This document shows positions 1 through 7,037 of a DNA stretch of 64,000 nt, in pieces. Source of the stretch: Lentzea jiangxiensis (lineage in GTDB: Bacteria > Actinomycetota > Actinomycetes > Mycobacteriales > Pseudonocardiaceae); NCBI RefSeq assembly GCF_900104175.1, contig NZ_FNIX01000001.1, positions 819,975-883,974 of the forward strand, written 5' to 3'. The stretch's first letter is position 1. The number at the start of each line of letters is the position of its first letter. The notes under the pieces were generated by a model. It worked only from the letters and a program-made list of their open reading frames with translations. It did no database searches and had not been told where the DNA came from. The position numbers and the translations under genes are program-made.

Positions 1-1
1 C

Positions 2-226
2 GACCTGCGAATCATCATCGCTTTCCTCTTCGGCCTGTACGGCGTTGTACTGGTCGTCGTCGGTCTCGGTTTCACGACGGACGAGGACCTGAAGAAGGCT
101 GAAGGGGTCAACATCAACCTGTGGGCCGGCATCGCCATGGCGGTGCTGGCGGCGCTGTTCGCCGCGTGGGCGGTGCTGCGGCCTCAGTTCGTGGACACGG
201 ACAAGCAGCCGCTCGAGGAGCTATGA
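2..226 (+). CDS. small membrane protein, C-terminal part (5' end outside window)
   Basis: The window opens inside an open frame of 74 codons ending in TGA at 224-226. The visible protein has two hydrophobic helices (about residues 3-22 and 40-60), separated by a short charged loop containing DEDLKKAEG, and ends in an acidic tail, PLEEL. This is the pattern of a two-helix integral membrane protein of unknown function. The true start may be only a few codons outside the window, because the first visible residues already resemble the beginning of such a protein. Its stop region overlaps a possible small minus-strand frame at 221-313. I recognise no family. Confidence 0.7.
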   Translation, partial: DLRIIIAFLFGLYGVVLVVVGLGFTTDEDLKKAEGVNINLWAGIAMAVLAALFAAWAVLRPQFVDTDKQPLEEL

Positions 227-313
227 CCGCGGACGACCTGGGTGGACGGGGTTGAAGGCCTCGATCGTCCACGCGTCGAGCCAGTTGATTGCGCGGCGAA
301 TTCGGTTGCGCAC
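221..313 (-). CDS. possible 30-residue small protein
   Basis: A GTG at 313 opens a 30-codon minus-strand frame ending at 221-223, tail to tail with the membrane protein and overlapping it by 6 bp. An AGGAGAG Shine-Dalgarno-like run lies just before the GTG. The peptide has a basic start (RNRIRR) followed by INWLDAWTIEAFNPVHPG. Sixteen consecutive codons in the core end in G or C, but the two ends of the frame do not follow that bias (23 of 30 overall). No family is recognised. It could be chance in G+C-rich DNA. Confidence 0.35.
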   Translation of the reverse strand: MRNRIRRAINWLDAWTIEAFNPVHPGRPRS

Positions 314-444
314 GTCTCTCCTCTTCTCGGGGTCTTCACCCGGTACAGCGCGTCGATCTTCTGAATCGTTCCCGTAGCGCTGCGTGACATGTGCCACGGA
401 GCAACTCGGGGTACCGGCCACGAACGTCCGCGAAGGTCGCTACC

Positions 445-1458
445 GTGCACGTCGTGCCTCGTTTTCGTGCCGCCGCCGTGGTCGCCGCCGCCGCGCTGCT
501 GATGGCCGGTTGTACGACCGGTCCGGGTCTTGCCAAGACCAACTCGCCGCGCCGCACCGTGCAGGCGGGCGCCGACACGACGACGTCGGCCGAACCGTCG
601 ACCAGGTCGTCCGCGCCGGTGAACAGGCCGGTCGACCCCGCGTTCGCCGCGGAGCGGCTGCGGCTGGTCAACCCGTGCGCGTTGATCGAGAAGGACCTGC
701 TGCAGACCGTCGGCACGCCGTCGAGGTACACGAGCAGCAGCTACACGCGCTGCTCGAACTACATGAAGGACAAGGGCGGCAAGACGCTCAACGTCACGGT
801 GGACATCGGCTACACCCTGACGTCCACCGAGCTGAAGAACGCCAGGAACACGATCGCGGGGCTCAAGAGCAGCGAGCAGAAGCTGACGTCGACGTGCGCG
901 ATCACGGCGGTGACGCAGGAGAACCCGCCGCAGGCCGTGCGCGTCCAGGTCGGCGTCGGCAGCGAGGGCGCGGAGCCGTGCGAGCCGGCGCGCAAGCTGC
1001 TCGAGGGCGTGGTGCGCAAGCTCAGGGGCAACCCGCAGAAGTACAGCCCGCCCAAGGGGTCCCCGGTCGAGGTCGACCCGTGCGCGGTGGTGGACAAGGC
1101 GACGCTGGCGCCCGTGGTCGGTGCGTCGCCGCGCATGCTCGCGTTCGGCCTGCACCAGTGCTCGTGGTCCGGTCAGAGCGCGCAGATGCAGATCGAGTTC
1201 AAGACGGCGCGCATCCCCAGGGACGGCAAGTTCGACACCCAGTCCGCCGAGGTCGACCTGGGCGGGCCGAAGGGCTACCAGGTGCTCAAGGACGGCCCGT
1301 TCCCTACCTGCGAGCTCGTGGTGGTCCGCACCAAGGACTCGAGCGACGCGGGTGAGATCGTGGAGCTCAGCGTCGGCGCGACCAAGGACAAGACGCTGGA
1401 CCGCTGCCAGGCGGTGCAGGCCTTCGCCAAGGGCGTCATCCCCAGCCTGCCCTCGTGA
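445..1458 (+). CDS. DUF3558-type lipoprotein (two related modules)
   Basis: The protein has 337 residues. The start is placed at GTG 445 because GAAGG lies 8 nt upstream and the signal peptide then has normal length. A lipobox LMAGC puts the lipidated cysteine at about residue 23, followed by a Thr/Ser/Pro-rich linker. Two similar modules follow, each opening with (V)NPCAL or (V)DPCAV and carrying a second conserved Cys (SYTRCSNY and LHQCSWSG). This is the pattern of the actinobacterial DUF3558 family, surface lipoproteins of unknown role. Two modules in one chain is longer than the usual single-module member. It stands alone, with a small hairpin after its stop. Confidence 0.85.
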   Translation: MHVVPRFRAAAVVAAAALLMAGCTTGPGLAKTNSPRRTVQAGADTTTSAEPSTRSSAPVNRPVDPAFAAERLRLVNPCALIEKDLLQTVGTPSRYTSSSYTRCSNYMKDKGGKTLNVTVDIGYTLTSTELKNARNTIAGLKSSEQKLTSTCAITAVTQENPPQAVRVQVGVGSEGAEPCEPARKLLEGVVRKLRGNPQKYSPPKGSPVEVDPCAVVDKATLAPVVGASPRMLAFGLHQCSWSGQSAQMQIEFKTARIPRDGKFDTQSAEVDLGGPKGYQVLKDGPFPTCELVVVRTKDSSDAGEIVELSVGATKDKTLDRCQAVQAFAKGVIPSLPS

Positions 1459-1465
1459 CCGCGGC

Positions 1466-1481
1466 CCGGTCGGGAGACCGG
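1466..1481 (+). terminator. short hairpin after the DUF3558 gene
   Basis: CCGGTC and GACCGG pair around the loop GGGA, starting 8 nt after the stop codon. There is no U-run, as is usual in actinomycetes. This is a weak terminator candidate. Confidence 0.35.
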
Positions 1482-1520
1482 CGACGCGACGCGGGGGCTG
1501 AAAGTTGTCCCAGTACCCGT

Positions 1521-1526
1521 TAGGGT
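1521..1526 (+). promoter_or_regulatory. -10 box TAGGGT for the aldehyde dehydrogenase gene
   Basis: TAGGGT fits the actinomycete TANNNT -10 pattern and would place the transcript start near 1532-1534, inside the adjacent palindrome. I see no convincing -35 element. Confidence 0.4.
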
Positions 1527-1531
1527 CGAGG

Positions 1532-1545
1532 TTACTGGCGAGTAC
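1532..1545. promoter_or_regulatory. palindromic operator candidate, site A (TTACT-GGCG-AGTAC)
   Basis: The arms TACT and AGTA are perfect inverted copies around a 4-nt spacer. The site lies between the -10 box and the ribosome binding site of the aldehyde dehydrogenase gene, where a bound repressor would block transcription. It is the first of four copies of the pattern TTACY-N4-RGTAV seen in front of acyl-CoA metabolism genes here. Confidence 0.55.
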
Positions 1546-1557
1546 CGGGAGGGCCCC

Positions 1558-3063
1558 ATGACGCAGACCGCTTCGGACAGCGCGCTGTCGGCCGATGGCG
1601 AGCAGCGGCGGTTCGCATCACTGGACCCGCGCACGGGCGAGGTCGTCGCGCACCACCCGATCCACACGGCCGCCGAGGTCGAGGACGCGGTGACGTCGGC
1701 GCGCGACGCCGCGGCGTGGTGGGCGGGCCTCGGCTTCGAGGGGCGCAAGGCCAAGCTCGACGCGTGGCGCAAGATCCTGTCGCAGCGCTCGGACGAGTTC
1801 ATCGCGCTGATCAGCTCGGAGACCGGCAAGCCCGCCGACGACTCCCGCGTCGAGGTCGCGCTGGTCATGGACCACCTGCACTGGGCCGCGCGGCACGCCG
1901 GTCGCGTGCTGGGCAAGCGCCGGGTCTCGTCGGGCATGCTGATGTTCAACCACAGCGCGACGCTGGAGTACCGGCCGTTGGGCGTCATCGGCGTCATCGG
2001 GCCGTGGAACTACCCGGCGCACACGCCGATGGGGTCGATCTCGTACGCGCTGGCCGCCGGCAACGCCGTGGTGTTCAAGCCCTCGGAGTTCACGCCGGGC
2101 GTCGGCACGTTCCTCGCCTCGACCTTCACCGAGGCGGTACCGGAGCACCCCGTGTTCCAGGTGGTCACGGGCTTCGGCGAGACCGGTGCGGCGCTGTGCG
2201 CGTCCGGTGTCGACAAGATCGCCTTCACGGGTTCCACGCGGACCGGCAAGAAGGTCATGGCCGCGGCCGCCCGGTCGCTGACGCCGGTGCTGGTCGAGTG
2301 CGGCGGCAAGGACGCGCTGATCGTCGACTCCGACGCCGACCTGAACGCCGCCGCCGAGGCCGCGATCTGGGGAGCGGTGTCCAACGCCGGCCAGACGTGC
2401 GCGGGTGTGGAACGGATCTACGTGGCCGAGCAGGTCGCGGACGAGTTCACCGAGATCCTGGTGAAGCGGGCGAAGAAGCTCAAGCCGGGCGGCGAGCCGA
2501 ATGCGAACCTCGGGCCGATCACCATGCCGGCGCAGGTGGAGGTCATCCGCGAGCACGTGCGGGACGCGCTGGACCGCGGCGGCAAGGCGCTCGTGGGCGG
2601 GCCGGACTCGATCAGGCCGCCGTACGTCGAGCCGGTGGTGCTCACGGACGTGCCGGAGGACTCGCTGGCGATCACGGAGGAGACCTTCGGACCGACCGTG
2701 GTGGTCAACCGGGTGCCGAACGCGCTGGAGGGCGTGCGGCTCGCGAACCGGTCGAAGTACGGGCTGGGCGCGGCCGTCTTCTCGAAGTCGCGCGGCGAGG
2801 AGCTGGCGGCGGAGCTGCGGGTCGGCATGGTGTCGGTCAACTCGGTGCTGACCTACGCGGCCATCCCGGGGCTGCCGTTCGGTGGCGTCGGCGACTCCGG
2901 CTTCGGGCGCATCCACGGCGAGGACGGGCTGCGCGAGTTCGCCTACGCCAAGGCCGTGACGAAGCAGAAGTTCGCGTCGCTGATCGACATGGCGACGTTC
3001 GACAGGTCGTCCATGGCGGGCAAGCAGATGCTGCGCCTCGCGCGGATGCTCTTCGGTCGCTGA
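1558..3063 (+). CDS. NAD(P)-dependent aldehyde dehydrogenase
   Basis: The protein has 501 residues, full length for the aldehyde dehydrogenase superfamily, whose members oxidise an aldehyde to the acid in the cytoplasm. The cofactor-side motif GPWNYPAH is present. The general base motif reads ECGGKDAL (Glu247), where ELGGK is usual. The catalytic nucleophile is Cys281 in SNAGQTCAGVER. GGGAGGG precedes the ATG. The closest known types are succinate-semialdehyde or aromatic aldehyde dehydrogenases, but the substrate cannot be read from sequence. A single gene with its own promoter and an operator candidate shared with the ccr, thiolase and 3-hydroxyacyl-CoA dehydrogenase genes, so a role in short-chain acid metabolism is inferred. 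Confidence 0.92.
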   Translation: MTQTASDSALSADGEQRRFASLDPRTGEVVAHHPIHTAAEVEDAVTSARDAAAWWAGLGFEGRKAKLDAWRKILSQRSDEFIALISSETGKPADDSRVEVALVMDHLHWAARHAGRVLGKRRVSSGMLMFNHSATLEYRPLGVIGVIGPWNYPAHTPMGSISYALAAGNAVVFKPSEFTPGVGTFLASTFTEAVPEHPVFQVVTGFGETGAALCASGVDKIAFTGSTRTGKKVMAAAARSLTPVLVECGGKDALIVDSDADLNAAAEAAIWGAVSNAGQTCAGVERIYVAEQVADEFTEILVKRAKKLKPGGEPNANLGPITMPAQVEVIREHVRDALDRGGKALVGGPDSIRPPYVEPVVLTDVPEDSLAITEETFGPTVVVNRVPNALEGVRLANRSKYGLGAAVFSKSRGEELAAELRVGMVSVNSVLTYAAIPGLPFGGVGDSGFGRIHGEDGLREFAYAKAVTKQKFASLIDMATFDRSSMAGKQMLRLARMLFGR

Positions 3064-3067
3064 AGAG

Positions 3068-3085
3068 CACCCGCGCGGGCGGGTG
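3068..3085. terminator. bidirectional terminator hairpin between convergent genes
   Basis: CACCCGC and GCGGGTG pair perfectly around a GCGG loop. The hairpin fills the gap between the aldehyde dehydrogenase stop and the stop of the convergent lipoprotein gene. Confidence 0.65.
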
Positions 3086-4078
3086 TCAGGCGCCCAGCTG
3101 CTTCTTGAGGTCGTCGAGGACGACGTTCGCGGCGAGCACGCCGAGGCCGAGGAAGTAGGTCTCGTCCTGCACCGGCTTGGCCTTGCCGCCCTTGACGGCG
3201 TTGAGACCGCTCCACAGCGGGCCGCCGAGCACCGAGGCCTGCGCGGTCTTGGCCGGGTCGCCGTAGGTGGAGTAGACGACGAAGTCGGCGTCGGCCTTGC
3301 CGATCTCCTCGGCGCTCACCTCGGCGGCCAGGTCGTCCACCTGGGACGGTGACGGCTGCGGGATCTTGGCGTCGACCAGGATCGTGCCGATGAAGGACTT
3401 CTTGGCGTACAGGCGGATGCGGCCCGGCATGAAGCGCAGCGCCGTCACGGTCGGGCGCACGCCGAGCTTCTTCTCGATGGCGGCGCCGGTCTCGACGGCC
3501 TTGTTCGTGTAGTCCTCGAGCATCTTCGCGGCGTCGGCCTGGCGGTCGAGCGCGGCGGCGTTGAGCAGGAAGTTCTCCTTCCACACGTAGCCGGGCCGCA
3601 CCGAGAAGACGGTCGGGGCGATTGCCGAGAGCTTCGGGTAGAGGGCCTCCGCGCGCAGCTGCGAGCCCAGGATCAGGTCCGGGTTCAGCTTGGTGATCGC
3701 CTCGAGGTTGAGGTTGTTCGTGGTGCCGACGTTCTCGGGCGTGCCGCCCTTCTCGCCGATGTAGGACGGCATGGTGGGGGAGCCGTCGGTGTAGGCGATG
3801 CCGACCGGCTTGATGCCGAGCGCCACGACGTTGTCGAGCTCGCCCGTGTCGAGCACGATCACCCGTTCGGGTTTCTTCTCGAGCTTGGTCTCACCCATCG
3901 CGTGCTTGACCGTGCGGGGGAACTCGCCGGGCTTCTGCGTCGTGCCGAAACCGTTGCTCAGCTGGGTGGCCTTGCCGAAGTCCTCGCCGCCCTGGGCGAC
4001 GGTGGGCTTCTCCGGCGTGCTGGTGCAGGCGGTCAGGGTCAGGGCGACTGCTGCGAGCAGCGCTGCTCTCTTCGGCAC
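3086..4078 (-). CDS. Fe(III)-siderophore ABC transporter substrate-binding lipoprotein
   Basis: The protein has 330 residues. A short signal peptide ends in the lipobox LTAC (Cys18), so it is anchored on the outer face of the membrane. The mature part has the two-lobe periplasmic-binding-protein layout of the FepB/FecB class. RVIVLDTGELDNVVALGIKPVGIAY opens the first lobe, and LNLEAITKLNPDLILG is the typical second strand-helix unit. Such proteins deliver ferric siderophores to a permease. No permease or ATPase gene lies beside it, so the partner must be elsewhere. I found no clear iron-box repeat in the 144-bp divergent promoter region shared with dhaK. Confidence 0.88.
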   Translation of the reverse strand: MPKRAALLAAVALTLTACTSTPEKPTVAQGGEDFGKATQLSNGFGTTQKPGEFPRTVKHAMGETKLEKKPERVIVLDTGELDNVVALGIKPVGIAYTDGSPTMPSYIGEKGGTPENVGTTNNLNLEAITKLNPDLILGSQLRAEALYPKLSAIAPTVFSVRPGYVWKENFLLNAAALDRQADAAKMLEDYTNKAVETGAAIEKKLGVRPTVTALRFMPGRIRLYAKKSFIGTILVDAKIPQPSPSQVDDLAAEVSAEEIGKADADFVVYSTYGDPAKTAQASVLGGPLWSGLNAVKGGKAKPVQDETYFLGLGVLAANVVLDDLKKQLGA

Positions 4079-4222
4079 GACGGTGTTCCTCCACTACGGA
4101 ACGTGAGTTCGACCTGCGGTTGTTGGGGCGGGCTCACGGTAGCCGGGTCCTTTGCCCGTTCCGAGTGTCAGACCCCAGGAGTAAGAAGGAACACGGTCAC
4201 CGCCGATCGGGAGGTCTGTTCG

Positions 4223-5215
4223 ATGAAGAAGATCATCAATGATCCGGAAACCGTGGTGCAGGACTCGCTGCGGGGGATGCAGGCCGCCCATTCCGATCTG
4301 CTGACCGTGCACCACGACCCGGCGGTCGTCGTGCGCGCGGATGCCCCGGTTCCGGGCAAGGTCGCGATCATCTCCGGGGGAGGGGCGGGCCACGAGCCGT
4401 TGCACGGCGGGTTCGTCGGGCGCGGCATGCTCGACGCCGCCTGTCCCGGTGCCGTGTTCACCTCGCCGACGCCGGACCAGGTGCTGGACGCGGTCTCGAA
4501 GACCGACGGCGGCGCCGGGGCGTTGCTGGTCGTGAAGAACTACACCGGCGACGTGCTGAACTTCGAGACCGCCGGTGAGCTGGCGGAGTCCGAGGTCAGG
4601 TCGGTCGTGATCGACGACGACGTGGCGGTGAAGGACTCGCTCTACACGGCCGGGCGCCGTGGCGTCGGCGGCACGGTGCTGCTGGAGAAGATCGTGGGCG
4701 CGGCGGCGGAGCGCGGTGACGATCTGGCTGCCTGCGAGGCGTTGGCGTTGCGGGTCATCGCGTCGGTGCGCTCGATGGGTCTGGCGCTGACCTCGTGCAC
4801 GGTGCCGCACGTGGGCTCGCCGTCGTTCGAGCTGGCGGACGACGAGATGGAGGTCGGCATCGGCATCCACGGCGAGCCGGGCCGTCGGAAGGTCGCGGCC
4901 GGGACGGCGTCCGACATGGTGTCGGCGTTGCTGGAGCCGATCCTCGAGGACCTGCCGTTCTCCTCGGGCGACCGGGTGTTGCTGTTCACGAACTCGATGG
5001 GCGGGACTCCGTTGATCGAGCTGTACTTGGCGCACGGCATCGCGGAGCAGTTGCTGGCGGATCGGGGGATCACGGTGGAACGCAGACTGGTCGGCCCGTA
5101 CATCACGAGCCTGGAGATGCAGGGCATGAGCATCACGCTGTTGAAGCTGGACGACGAGATGGTCTCGCTGTGGGACGCGCCCGTCCACACGCCCGCGCTG
5201 CGGTGGGGAGTCTGA
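4223..5215 (+). CDS. dhaK: PTS-dependent dihydroxyacetone kinase, DhaK subunit
   Basis: The protein has 330 residues and is the substrate-binding subunit that phosphorylates dihydroxyacetone from DhaL-bound ADP. MKKIINDPETVVQDSLRGM is the standard N-terminus. ISGGGAGHEPLHGGFVG forms the substrate loop. His216 in GIGIHGEPG is the residue that binds dihydroxyacetone covalently in the family. The start is ATG 4223, with GGGAGG upstream. dhaK begins the operon dhaK-dhaL-dhaM with almost no intergenic space. The phosphate comes from phosphoenolpyruvate through DhaM rather than from free ATP, as shown by the presence of dhaM. Confidence 0.95.
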   Translation: MKKIINDPETVVQDSLRGMQAAHSDLLTVHHDPAVVVRADAPVPGKVAIISGGGAGHEPLHGGFVGRGMLDAACPGAVFTSPTPDQVLDAVSKTDGGAGALLVVKNYTGDVLNFETAGELAESEVRSVVIDDDVAVKDSLYTAGRRGVGGTVLLEKIVGAAAERGDDLAACEALALRVIASVRSMGLALTSCTVPHVGSPSFELADDEMEVGIGIHGEPGRRKVAAGTASDMVSALLEPILEDLPFSSGDRVLLFTNSMGGTPLIELYLAHGIAEQLLADRGITVERRLVGPYITSLEMQGMSITLLKLDDEMVSLWDAPVHTPALRWGV

Positions 5216-5216
5216 G

Positions 5217-5843
5217 GTGGGGTGCACGGCAGCGGACGTCGTGGCGGCACTGCGAGCCGCCGCGGCCGTCGTTCAGGAGCACCGCGACGAACTGGTGCGC
5301 CTCGACCAGGCGATCGGCGACGCCGACCACGGCGAGAACATGAAGCGCGGCTTCACCGCGTTGCTGTCCCGTTTGGACGCCGAGCCGCCCGACACGCCCG
5401 GCAAGGTGCTGAAGCTGGTGGCCACCACGCTGATCTCGACGGTCGGCGGCGCGGCGGGTCCGCTGTACGGCACCGCCTTCCTGCGCGCCTCGGCCGCGGT
5501 CGGCGACGCCGCCGAACTGGACCCCGCCGCCGTCGCGCGAGCCCTGCAAGGGGCCCTGGACGGCGTGGTGGCCCGCGGCAAGGCCGCGGTGGGCGACAAG
5601 ACGATGGTCGACGCCCTGACACCGGCCGTGGCGGCGGCCGAGGGCGTGAACGGCTCGGTGGCCGCGGCGTTGTCCGCGGCCGCCGACGCCGCCGAGGAAG
5701 GCGCCGCCTCGACGGTGCCGATGGTGGCGCGCAAGGGCCGGGCCTCGTACCTCGGCGAGCGCAGCGCGGGCCACCTCGACCCGGGAGCCCGCTCGACGGC
5801 GCTGCTGCTGCGTGCCTTCGCCGACGCGGCGGCCCGGGCATGA
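5217..5843 (+). CDS. dhaL: PTS-dependent dihydroxyacetone kinase, DhaL subunit (ADP-binding)
   Basis: The protein has 208 residues. It holds ADP as a permanent cofactor and passes phosphate to dihydroxyacetone on DhaK. The IGDADHGENMKRGF motif supplies the aspartates that bind the two Mg ions and the nucleotide. Later, GAASTVPMVARKGRASYLGERSAGHLDPGA is the conserved C-terminal nucleotide loop. The GTG start at 5217 lies 1 nt after the dhaK stop, with GGGAG in the end of dhaK. A GTG at about 5241 is a less likely alternative. The stop overlaps the dhaM start by 4 bp (ATGA), so the subunits are translationally coupled. Confidence 0.93.
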   Translation: MGCTAADVVAALRAAAAVVQEHRDELVRLDQAIGDADHGENMKRGFTALLSRLDAEPPDTPGKVLKLVATTLISTVGGAAGPLYGTAFLRASAAVGDAAELDPAAVARALQGALDGVVARGKAAVGDKTMVDALTPAVAAAEGVNGSVAAALSAAADAAEEGAASTVPMVARKGRASYLGERSAGHLDPGARSTALLLRAFADAAARA

Positions 5844-6547
5844 CCGCGGCCTCCGGCACCGGCCGCGTGGGCCTGGTGGTCGTGTCGCACAGCGACATGC
5901 TCGCGAACGGCGTGGCCGAACTGGCCGCGCAGATGGCCCCCGACGTGGCCGTGCTGCCCGTGGGCGGCACGGAGGAGGGCGGCCTGGGCACCGACTACGG
6001 CGCGGTCGTCGAAGCGCTGGCCGACGCCGACTCCGGCGCCGGCGTCGTGGTCCTCTACGACCTCGGCAGCGCCAAGATGACCGCGGAGATGGCGGTCGAG
6101 TCGGCGGACGACCCGTCCCGCTACACCGTGGTGGACGCACCCCTGGTCGAGGGCGCGGTGTCCGCCTCGGTGGCAGCCCAGGGAGGCGCGGCGCTGGCGG
6201 ACGTCGCGGCCGCCGCCGAACGAGCGTCCGGCGACGTCCCGGCAGCCGCCCCGGCCCGCCCCGACCTGCACCTGGTGCCGGACGCGGTGACGGCGGAAGT
6301 CCTGCTCACCAACGAGGTCGGCCTGCACGCGCGTCCAGCCGCACTGCTGGCGCGCACCGTCGCCGAGCTCGACGCCGACGTGGTCGTCCGCTACGGCGCC
6401 GAGGAGGCGAACGCCGCGAGCGTGCTGGCGCTGATGGGCCTGAGCGCGCCGGGCGGCAAGTCGATCACGGTGGTCGCCACGGGCAAGGACGCGGGCGAGG
6501 CGGTGCGGCGCATCCAGGAGTTGGCGGAGAGGGGGTTCGACGACTAG
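5840..6547 (+). CDS. dhaM: dihydroxyacetone kinase phosphotransferase DhaM (EIIA-HPr)
   Basis: The protein has 235 residues and two domains. The N-terminal EIIA-mannose-like domain carries the phosphorylatable His17 in VVVSHSDMLA. The C-terminal HPr domain carries His163 in EVGLHARPAALLA. Phosphate flows from enzyme I through HPr and the EIIA domain to ADP on DhaL. The enterobacterial DhaM also has a truncated enzyme I domain, which is absent here. That domain set is shorter but is a known actinobacterial arrangement. The organism must supply a general enzyme I. The gene starts inside the dhaL stop (ATGA overlap). Confidence 0.92.
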   Translation: MTAASGTGRVGLVVVSHSDMLANGVAELAAQMAPDVAVLPVGGTEEGGLGTDYGAVVEALADADSGAGVVVLYDLGSAKMTAEMAVESADDPSRYTVVDAPLVEGAVSASVAAQGGAALADVAAAAERASGDVPAAAPARPDLHLVPDAVTAEVLLTNEVGLHARPAALLARTVAELDADVVVRYGAEEANAASVLALMGLSAPGGKSITVVATGKDAGEAVRRIQELAERGFDD

Positions 6548-6586
6548 CGCCGCACAACGGGATGGTGTGGGGCGGCCTGCTCCGCG

Positions 6587-6631
6587 TGGTTGGGCGCTGT
6601 CCGGTTGGGCGCTGTCTGGTTGGGTGCCGTG
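6587..6631 (+). repeat. 15-bp tandem repeat, three copies
   Basis: The unit (T/C)GGTTGGGCGCTGTC occurs at 6587-6601 and 6602-6616, with a third diverged copy at 6617-6631. It lies in non-coding DNA shortly after dhaM. Confidence 0.8.
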
Positions 6632-6994
6632 CGGCTCGGAAGCTGTGGGCGCGGAAGCTCTGCGGCTTAAGAGCTGTGCGGGTAAGGCTGCGAGGAACGC
6701 GGCGGCCGGAGCGAGGTCGGGCGCAGCATGGCTTCATACCGTCGAGTCGTGCCGCGTAACCAGGTGCTGAGGGGCTCGCGCCACCAGCCCTCGTTCACGC
6801 GATCCTGTCGCGCACGGCCTCCCCTCCGAACCATCGGGCCGTCCCCTCACATGGCGCAGCCTTCCGTTCCCCCACACGGGTTCAGCAGGCAAAACGCTCC
6901 GCTCGACCCTCACCCTGGACCGATCACTGTTTCGATCCCGATGGCGAAGCTCACGGCCTCGTCCGGCGGGAGGAGTGGCATAGTCGCCCGCAAG

Positions 6995-7008
6995 TTACTC
7001 CTTGGTAG
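6995..7008. promoter_or_regulatory. palindromic operator candidate, site B (TTACT-CCTT-GGTAG)
   Basis: The site has the same layout as site A but less perfect arms. Its centre lies 36 nt before the GTG start of the 3-hydroxyacyl-CoA dehydrogenase gene. Confidence 0.45.
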
Positions 7009-7037
7009 CTCACGCTTTACCCGCAGGGAGGTCTGCA

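Larger units (their letters stand above)
6548..7037. other. 490-bp intergenic region between dhaM and the 3-hydroxyacyl-CoA dehydrogenase gene
   Basis: No credible gene is present. Open frames here lack the G/C bias at third positions. The first part holds a 15-bp tandem repeat followed by degenerate copies of GGAAGCT. The last 50 bp hold operator candidate B and a strong ribosome binding site (GGGAGG at 7026-7031) for the next gene. Confidence 0.6.

Noticed and set aside
4079-4222. Search for an iron-regulator box in front of the siderophore-binding lipoprotein
   Set aside because: No 19-bp TTAGGTTAG-type palindrome is visible in the divergent region.
3902-4222. Longer N-terminal extension of DhaK into the divergent lipoprotein gene
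   Set aside because: The family N-terminus MKKIIND starts at 4223 with a ribosome site directly upstream.
6567-6770. 67-codon plus-strand frame containing GWALS repeats after dhaM
   Set aside because: The repeat is the translation of the 15-bp tandem DNA repeat, and third codon positions are rich in T, unlike real genes here. Treated as non-coding repeat.
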